A stretch of 34,454 bases of DNA from Phaeodactylum tricornutum CCAP 1055/1 (lineage: Eukaryota; Bacillariophyta; Bacillariophyceae; Surirellales; Neidiaceae). The DNA is taken from NCBI RefSeq assembly GCF_000150955.2, contig NW_002238005.1, positions 1 through 34,454 on the forward strand. Reading direction: 5' to 3'. The translations under genes were made by a program, and so were the position numbers. This document shows positions 26,999 to 34,454 of the stretch, one piece after another (the first letter of the stretch is position 1; the number at the start of each line of letters is the position of its first letter). Below the pieces are notes generated by a model that saw nothing but the letters and a program-made list of their open reading frames with translations, was not told the origin of the DNA and did not search any database.

Positions 26999-28225
26999 AA
27001 TGCCTATGTTGAACCACAATTTGACAACACAGGCCAATACCTCCACCGCCATATTGCGTACTACAATCTCGATCGCAAGCACGCTATTGATTACATCATC
27101 CAGTGCCGTAAGCACAATGTCAAACGCAATGAACGGGATTATGAAGCATTACGTCCCTGCTTGGGATGGGTATCCGGTGACACTGTCCGAAACCATCATG
27201 GCTACTACACAGTACACTCGCGAAGTCTACAATGCACCGCTACGAAAGCACTTCAAATTGCGATTCCCGGCTCTAAATGTGCATTGGCGAAACAAGGCTG
27301 TTGCAACGGATACTATCTGGTCAGACACACCTGCTGTTGACAACAGAGTCAAGTTTGCACAACTGTTTGTGGGGAGACATTCCTTAGTCACCAATATTTA
27401 TCCCATGAAAACAGACAAGGAGTTTGTCAATGCCCTTGAAGACAATATTTGCCATTGTGGAGCTATGGATAAACTTCTGAGTAATCGAGCCCAAGTCAAA
27501 ATCAGTAAGAAGGTTGCTGATATTACACAAGCCTACAACATTGACCAATGGCAAAGTGAACCTCATCATCAACATCAAAATTCTGCCAAACGCCGTATTG
27601 CTACTATTGAAGCTAATACCAATAATGTTCTTAACAAAACCGGTGCTCCTGATTCCACTTGGCTCTTGTGCATTGCCTACATTTGCCATGTCTTCAACCA
27701 TTTGTCCCATGAATCCTTGCATGATTGTACACCGCTCGAAATTCTTCTTGGTAGCACCCCTGATATCAGCGTACTTCTCCAGTTTCATTTTTGGGAACCG
27801 GTGTACTACCGTATCAAAGATGCATCTTTCCCTTCAAATGGTACCGAAAAGAACGGTCGCTTTGTTGGCATTGCTGAATCTGTTGGGGATGCTCTCACTT
27901 ACAAAATCCTCACAGACAACACCGACAAGATCTTATACCGCTCTAGTGTGCATTCCGCATCAAAAGCAGGAGAAACCAACCTATGCCTTATGCCACAGGA
28001 TGGGGAGAGTAATTTTAAGCCTATCAACTTTGTCAAGTTGCGTAGAACTGAAAACAAAATTTACTATGCCTTAAAGGATCTACCCGGTTTCACCCCTGAG
28101 GACCTTATTGGACGCACGTTCCTAACCGATACTCAGGATGATGGGGAGCGTTTTCGTGCACATATCACAAGAAAAATCCTAGATCCCAACAAGCCCTCCG
28201 ATGTGCGTTTTTTAGTCGAAATCTA

Positions 28226-29070
28226 GAAAAACCCCACGTCAAGCGTCTGTCATATGTACGTTAGACTAAGACTGGTCTGCTCAGGCAGATAATGGTATAA
28301 TTTGTGTTTTGCTCTGTTTCGTAACTACACTAGTGATCTTGTGCTATTCTAGTGCGATTCTAGTCGGTTATCGTTGCAGTTTTCTAGTTTATCAGACCCA
28401 AAGTCGTTCTGTATCCCTGTGGGATCAAAGGTATAAGTTTGTTGTGATTGTCTGAGTGTTTGTGAGTGTTTTGACGAAAGCTCCGAGGCCGAATGTGCCT
28501 GGGGAGGCAAGCATAATACCTGGCTCTTCATGTTGTTGTCGAGTCGCCGACGCCTGCAGAGGCCTAGAACATACTGACGGTATCTCGTAATGGTCCACGT
28601 GGTAGTCGTGTCGATCGGATACTGGGTTTCTCGTCTGCAATAGCGGCTTGAAACAAGGCACTCCCCATGGTTGGCCGCTTCCATGGAGCTTCTTCTACCG
28701 AAGCTTTACTCAACGCTCTAGCCCGAGCGGCATCCTAAGCTTGGATGTTAAGTAGGATCTGTTTTCGAACATCCACTTACCAATTGTTAATATCGGACCT
28801 CGTACCAAGTGGTATTTGCTGCTCCTCCACTCTTGCTATCAAATGTGTATATATATACCACAATGGGTATTTTAATTTTTGACCCGGCAATCAGGCCGGC
28901 TATCACTATTTAAGCGTATGCGAACCAAATATTTGCAAAACTTGTAACCAGTGATCAAAGGAAACTATTGTTGTTCCCGTTATGCCAAGCCGACCTCGCT
29001 AACACATGCTCAACTCGAAACTCTTTTCGAAGTTCCTTCCCGTCCTCAGGAAGAAAGTGAAAAGTTCACC
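28226..29070. other. Non-coding stretch between the copia remnant and the gag frame
   Basis: About 845 bp without a gene. A TATA-like run, GTGTATATATATACC (about 28846-28860), lies ~215 bp before the gag start and could belong to the LTR or promoter of that element. No second copy exists in the window to define an LTR. The segment 28930-29070 is probably the leader of the gag element. Confidence 0.45.
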
Positions 29071-30411
29071 ATGGCCGCAGCTCTCGCTCAAGTCCGTAAC
29101 GCCCTCCAGGCGATTGGTATTGTCGACGCGTCTCATCGCGACGCCATTACCGAATCTATTACTTCCGTTGAGGACTTCGTGTTCTTGACGGACAAGTTCA
29201 TCAAGGATATGTGCAACACCCTCCGTCGTCCCGGGGGGACCGTTCCAAATCCCAACGCCGCTCAGCCAGGCGCCCCAGCGGTGATTCCCCGCTCCGGTGA
29301 CGCCATTTCTCCAACGGCTGAAGAGCGTTTGATCTTGCTCGGATATTATATCCGTCACCTTAAGCGTACCTCTCGTCCGATCCCAGGCCAGTTCGTTGCG
29401 GCTCGAGTCCTCTCCATGGCGGAGATTAAACGCCGTGAGGAGGAAGACAAGACTCTGTCGAAGGATGCTACGGCTCCTTCCATGATCAATGACCTCAAGA
29501 AGATCCGCGAAGCCTTCGAGAATATCGAAGATTATCTCTCCAAGGTCCGTGGAACTACTGGCGTTCCTTTGCGCCATGTGATCCGCGACGATGATGAAGT
29601 CCCGGACGATCCGGACAACACGTACCCAAGTGTTCTCGATGAAATGATTGCCCGTTGCCCGCATGATGGCGAAGATTTTGCCGCTGATAACAATCAAGTT
29701 TGGTCCGTAATCCGGGCTTGTACCCATGGGGGTCCTGCCTGGAGCTGGGTTTCTGCTCACGCTTGTTCTCGTAACGGTCGTGCAGCTTGGTTGGCCCTCC
29801 GTTCTCATTACCTTGGGCCGACTAACCAATCGAAGATCATGAACAAGGCCGAGGGAGACCTCGAAAACAAGTTTTATAGCGGTGAGCGCCGAAACTTTTC
29901 TTTCGAGCGTTTTGCCGAGATTCATCAGCAAGCCCACACCGATCTCGACGAGTTCGGTGAGCCATTGACCGAAGCTGCCAAGGTCCGCAAGTTTTTGAAG
30001 CGCATTAAAGCCCCATCTCTTGAATCGGCTATTGCTACCGTTCGTGCTACTACAGCGTTGAAAAATGATTTTGAAGCTACTGTCAATTATTTGAGTGAAT
30101 TTATTGACGAACAGAACCAGGCCCAGGTTCGTAACATTTCTTCTGCCTCTACAGGCCACAGTGGTCGCGGTAACAGCCGAGGTGGTCGCGGTGGAAGAGG
30201 TGGCCGCGGTGGTCGCGGCGGTCATCACAGTCGAGGCGGTCGTGGTAGAGGAAAAGGTAAACCGTTTAACAACGGCTCGACAAGCGGTATGACCGACCGC
30301 TACTACTCTTTCGAGGAGTATGAGTCCATGAATGCGGAACAGCGTCGCCATGTGCACACTTTGCGCCAAAATGGTAATGGTGACCGTCGTCATAGAAAAC
30401 TGCAACGGTAA
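29071..30411 (+). CDS. Copia-type Gag, complete-looking frame without an adjacent pol
   Basis: A 446-residue frame from the ATG at 29071; the extra codons back to 28951 lack an ATG. The first ~350 residues are helical and charged, like the Gag of diatom copia elements (NALQAIGIVDASHRDAI; ERLILLGYYIRHLKR; FLKRIKAPSLESAI). Residues ~360-397 form an Arg-Gly-Gly-rich basic stretch that takes the place of a zinc knuckle, followed by R-Y-Y-S-F-E-E-Y-E-S-M-N-A-E-Q-R-R, the same kind of motif as YIDPAKWNAMTSEEK of the young element. Codons are GC-rich (GCC, CGT, CTC, AAG), quite unlike the AT-rich young element. Downstream, instead of a protease on this strand, lies the 3' end of a minus-strand pol. 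The gag looks whole; the rest of its element is missing. Exaptation or a gag-only element are both possible. Confidence 0.85.
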   Translation: MAAALAQVRNALQAIGIVDASHRDAITESITSVEDFVFLTDKFIKDMCNTLRRPGGTVPNPNAAQPGAPAVIPRSGDAISPTAEERLILLGYYIRHLKRTSRPIPGQFVAARVLSMAEIKRREEEDKTLSKDATAPSMINDLKKIREAFENIEDYLSKVRGTTGVPLRHVIRDDDEVPDDPDNTYPSVLDEMIARCPHDGEDFAADNNQVWSVIRACTHGGPAWSWVSAHACSRNGRAAWLALRSHYLGPTNQSKIMNKAEGDLENKFYSGERRNFSFERFAEIHQQAHTDLDEFGEPLTEAAKVRKFLKRIKAPSLESAIATVRATTALKNDFEATVNYLSEFIDEQNQAQVRNISSASTGHSGRGNSRGGRGGRGGRGGRGGHHSRGGRGRGKGKPFNNGSTSGMTDRYYSFEEYESMNAEQRRHVHTLRQNGNGDRRHRKLQR

Positions 30412-30736
30412 CGGGCTAAAATGTGTCTATGGGACCAAAGGATTGTAGATACGATAAAAGACGTAAAACAAAGACTTATGAGCATAAACCCAAGATAAAG
30501 GGATAATGAACCCCGATATGCTTGCCGTAGGGTTTTTCTAGTCCCCTCACATTGAGACCATGAACATAACCTTGGCGAAATGTGTCCCCTCAAAACCACA
30601 ATGGGAAAAATAGGGAACCAAATAAAAATAAAACTTCGACACTGCATGCAATGACAAATATAATGCAAATGCAATTTGTCCCAACATTGAACCTGTTGAG
30701 AACGGGAAAGTCGGCAAACCCTTCTTGTGACTTGAA
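30412..30736 (-). other. Boundary zone between the gag fragment and the minus-strand pol
   Basis: About 325 bp with no gene. It directly follows the RNase H end of the minus-strand element and should include its 3' untranslated part and probably its 3' LTR. The string TGAGGGGAC occurs twice on the minus strand (about 30542 and 30589), but the LTR boundary cannot be fixed because the other LTR lies outside the window. Confidence 0.4.
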
Positions 30737-33700
30737 TCACCATAAAACACTTCGTATGATAGCTTGTCTCACTGGACCTGTTTGAACCTTCGTAACTATA
30801 TCCGCTAGATTTGATTCTGATGGTTCATATGCAATCTTGATCACTTTCATGGCAACATTCTCTCGTACGAAATGATACGCTATCGCGTTACTTTTCTTCT
30901 TCAACACTGATTCTGGTGCCGTAGTATTGTATACAACCGACATATTGTCACAAAGAACTTTAGCCGGACCATCAATAGGAATACCCATCATACGTAACTT
31001 GTATTGTAGACCTTGTATCATCTCAGTAGCAATCTTTAATGCAACAAACTCACTACCAAAAGTAGACGTTTCAACTGAATTCTGACGCTTCGAGAACCAC
31101 ATAATCGGAGAACGATTGATATAAATCAAAACACCTGTTCGAGAACGACGAGTAACACGGTCTCCCGCATGGTCAGCGTCAACAAAAGCTATAATCTCCA
31201 CCACCTTACCACGTGGTTCTGGAGCATTTGGTGGGATAGGCTCTTTAACATCACCGTAAAAATCTGTCCAATCCGCATCATCGTTAAAGCTGTTGTCAAT
31301 CACCGGATAAGAATCATCAAATACCAATCAAGACTTGTGGTGTGACTTCAAATATCCGAAAATATGAAAAACTGCAGCTAGATGTCCTTCACGCGGCATC
31401 GCGAGAAAAGATGAGAGCATAGACACCTCACACATTATATCAATGCGACCAATTTCAACTGCCCATCTCAACACTCCTATCTGTGACTGGAAATAGTCAT
31501 CCAACACAGGGGAAACATCGAGCTCCGGTCGATAATTTGACGACATAGGTGACGAAATCTTTGTAGATAAACGTTTTCCAACTTCATCCAAATCCTTTTC
31601 AACATTTGCAACTGCTTGTTTCACATAATTCGTGGAACTCATCGACCATCGCTGTTTCGATGGATTATCGGGTAGCGTAAAACATCCAAGATTTGCTCCC
31701 AAATATACCTCAGGCGTCTTAATTGATTCAGGCTTGAGTTTGAAATGCATACCGATCGAATCCAAGATCTTCTTCGGATCTGTACTGATACATAGGAAAT
31801 CATCGGTATAAATAAGCACATACTCATAGTAATTCGTACCATCGTGTTTCTGAGCTGGTCTAAGCCAAACATCTGGATCTGCAAGACAAGAGATAAAATG
31901 CAACTCCTCCATTGTCGCAGCTAAGTGAGCACGCCATGCTGCCCCACTCGACTTTAGACCATATAACGCACGAACAATAAGTGCATAACGACCTTCCATT
32001 GACTTTCCGAACTCTGGACCACATGTTGTATATACCTTTTCGCGAACTGGAGCATTCAGATATGCATTCTGCGCATTGGCACCAAGTATATCCAATGAAT
32101 TCAAAGATGCGATGAGTAAAGCAATTCGAACACTATCGCGCGAAACAACACTGGCATATGTAATCGAACTCGGCGATCTGTAAGATGTCCCCCGGCAACG
32201 AATCTGGCTTTGCGAGTAAAATCCATTTTGATATCAAATATCATGTGACATGGTATCCATGTATGAGCAACTGGTTTAGGAGCATCCTGCTCGAGAATTT
32301 TAAATGCTGGCATAACATTTGTCATTTCCTTCTTGATCGCATCCGACCACAATGAAGTGTTAGTATCTCGGTCAATCTCGAGAGCTTGCTTTACCGATTT
32401 TGGCATACAAATACCAAACTTGTGAGTCCGTTTAAGGTATCTCGTCTTTACCGCGGAAATAATACGATCACGTTTCTGCAATACGTCTGGTGCCCACCAA
32501 GCAAAAGCTGGCTCATGAAGCAGTTTGTTAGCAACGGCATATTTGGCGACTTCAATTGGATTCGATTCCTTCAGATCTTTAAGAGGAAACCAAGTTGTAG
32601 ATCCGTCCTTCCATTGCAATAACAACACCCAGCCTTTAGTGGTTCGTCTTATGCGTTTCACACCATGCTTGTCTGTATAGTACATATTGTCAGGTGCGAC
32701 TGCCGATCCATCCATCTTGTGATCAATGATCTCATCTACTATTCGAAACCGGCGTCCTTCATCATCCACCTGCGAATATAAGTGTTCCGCAATAACATTA
32801 GCAGCAAATTCCTGTACATTACCGTCTGGGAACTGGACTTCCATAACTCTCGTATCCAAAACAGGATTGGGATGTGATTTCCCTACCAAGTTACCATCGC
32901 GATCCTTTTTACGCGCAATGACTGTTCCAGTGGTAGCAATGTCCTTGTATGGTAACACAACTTGAGCATCAAGGTATTCATCAAAAGCTTCGTGATCTAA
33001 CTTGTCTGCTTGTGGCATTGACGGCTCGTTCCCTGTCGAATCATCTGAATAAGTGCAAAATACATTAACCTCTTCAGGAAACACAGGGGCAATGGCATCA
33101 TCACAGTTATTATAGCTCAAAGTTGCATCAAATGAGGACTTGTCTAATTGCACCTCCCTGGAATTAAGATCAGCTGTAGAAAGTGGCGAGTAAGAAGTTT
33201 GAGATACCACTTGACCACTTCGAACAAGTATACGCGCACACATAACATCACCAATGTCATGCGCAGGACCAAGCCAGCGACCTAGATTCCGTTTGTCTAC
33301 CGGAAAGTCGACTGGGTCCAAATACCATATCCAATCATACCAAGCGAATTCACATAAGTGACTGATATCCGTCGTATCACCTGACACTGCCATGTTCGGA
33401 ACATCGTTGTTCAATGCATAAATGTTATGGGCAATTGACGATCGAATCATACTTTGCAACTCCAGGCAAAAATCCCATAAATATAACGGTGCAGATGACT
33501 TTTTCATAGCCATGTTAGTCATGCGTTTCAATGCTCTGATTGCAGTCTCGGCTCAATTTAACCACGGTGAATAAGGTTCAATCTGTCTAGCATGAGATCC
33601 TGCCGCACGAACCTTCCGTCTGAATTCACCCTGCACCAATTCTTTCGCGCCATCCGAAATAATTTCGGCTGGAACACCTTCTCGGTGAAACAACAAATCC

Positions 33701-34454
33701 AATGTCTCATGGGCATTACCTTTTGACTTCATAGCATAAGCACGTGTCCAATCAAGATTGTTGACATAAATCTGGGCACAGGTGTTTCCGCTCAAAGACA
33801 TTACACAAGAAAACATTGTATCCGTATACACACTTGTACGGAGATGTCGGTATCTGAGCTGACTGGTAGTTGGCTTGACTCTCTGTGTTAAAGACCGACT
33901 GGCAATATCCTTGACTCCTCTCTGAGTCGTAGCCAATAAAGTTCGTTTCGCTGCAGATAAACCGATATTCCAACGTCTGGCTAACTCTTCCGGAGTAACT
34001 CTGTACCTGTAATTCGACGACTGAGCAACACTCACCAGACATGTCTTCTCAAGTGCTTCGACAAAATGCTGTTCATTGAGTGACACTGAAATACTAGACA
34101 ACACAACTGATACTGTACTTTCGTGTGACAAAATCATTTGTATGTTTGCATGACCGGATTGTCTCGTTACCAAAATACCTTTGCTATCGGTATACTTCTC
34201 CTCCTGACGAGTAAAATCCGTCGAATATGGATCCCAAATGGGATTGTCATACGTAAGAGTCAATTTGTGAAAATTTCGAAACTCCTCCGGAGACGGCTTT
34301 CGCACTGGCAAATACGAAATCACACCATCTAATTGCAGATGCAATTTAAGATTCTCGTTCGGAAAATAAATCAAATGTGATAAATCCGTGGGATTTTCAA
34401 GTAAAAATCTTGGACTATCATAGACCTGCACATCGTTTAACCGGAGCTGATTCG
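30737..34454 (-). mobile_element. Broken Ty1/copia pol, running off the right edge
   Basis: Minus-strand copia pol in the order expected when read leftwards: a protease-downstream/pre-integrase part (about 34450-33900; QLRLNDVQVYDSPRFL, VTPEELARRWNIGL), integrase core (about 33880-33400; SVYTDTMFS, ISDGAKELVQG), the long linker (about 33300-32300; AKYAVANKLLHEPAFAWW), reverse transcriptase (about 32290-31600; KARFVAGGHL, GANAQNAYLNAPV, ALYGLKSSG) and RNase H (about 31300-30770; WFSKRQNSVETSTFGSEFVA). It belongs to a different copia lineage from the young element, closer to the common stramenopile type. It is a fossil with about three interruptions in the window; gag and the 5' LTR lie beyond the right edge. 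The long uninterrupted parts suggest a moderately young decay. Confidence 0.93.

Larger units (their letters stand above)
26410..28225 (+). mobile_element. Truncated Ty1/copia remnant carrying a solo LTR
   Basis: Two plus-strand parts of one old copia pol are visible. About 26440-26660 encodes protease-downstream sequence (YMDMRQPTDSK, DWDPSILNNEVD) like YMDMHPPSD and WDPSILDNEY of the young element. About 27000-28225 encodes the integrase core and the following linker (LPGFTPEDLIGRTFL), again parallel to the young element. Reverse transcriptase and RNase H are absent, so the element is truncated at its right side. A solo LTR has inserted between the two parts. It is broken, with few interruptions in the integrase part, suggesting middle age. 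No LTRs of its own could be delimited. Confidence 0.85.

Noticed and set aside
28999-30405. Long open frame (468 codons) antisense to gag
   Set aside because: It mirrors the GC-rich codons of gag, has low-complexity Thr/Ala runs opposite the Arg-Gly-Gly stretch, and shows no domain.

Overview
The window looks like nuclear DNA of a pennate diatom, most like Phaeodactylum tricornutum. The evidence is compact genes with few, short GT-AG introns (about 75-240 nt), several proteins whose N-termini carry a signal peptide followed by a Phe-containing motif of the diatom plastid-import type (ATAF, ASFSP, VAFSP), and many Ty1/copia elements of the diatom CoDi type. Species is inferred from these features, not proven.

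Layout. Bases 1-8433 are gene-dense host sequence: the tail of an unknown gene (+), a two-exon CDGSH iron-sulfur protein (-), ribosomal protein uL4/RPL4 (-), an RsuA/RluB/RluE-type pseudouridine synthase (+), a four-exon PP2A catalytic subunit (-), a plastid-type ClpS (+) and a two-exon ABC1/ADCK kinase (-). Bases 8700-17840 are a repeat zone: a diverged dispersed repeat, then a degraded minus-strand copia remnant into which a whole-looking copia element (10518-17322) has inserted. That element has two 289-bp LTRs that look identical and a CACTT target-site duplication. Bases 17936-18437 hold a foldback/MITE-like repeat close upstream of EMC7. Bases 18654-23544 are a second host island: EMC7 (+), an NFU iron-sulfur scaffold with an extra N-terminal GIY-YIG-like domain (-), a second copy of the dispersed repeat, a signal-peptide-bearing proteasome alpha-like protein (-) and a small protein of unknown function (-).

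From 24390 to the end is a transposon graveyard: an old duplicated non-coding unit (24390-26090), a truncated plus-strand copia remnant carrying a solo LTR with its own CGGGC duplication, a complete-looking gag reading frame without a pol, and a broken minus-strand copia pol running off the right edge.

The host genes do not form one pathway. Several share the theme of plastid or organelle maintenance (CDGSH, NFU, ClpS, ABC1 kinase and possibly the signal-peptide proteasome-like protein). Points most worth follow-up are the secretory proteasome alpha2-like protein, the GIY-YIG/NFU fusion, the perfect CRE (TGACGTCA) in the young LTRs, the 66-bp inverted-repeat element next to EMC7, and two unnamed repeat families. 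Splice sites were assigned by eye from GT/AG and protein-family continuity.
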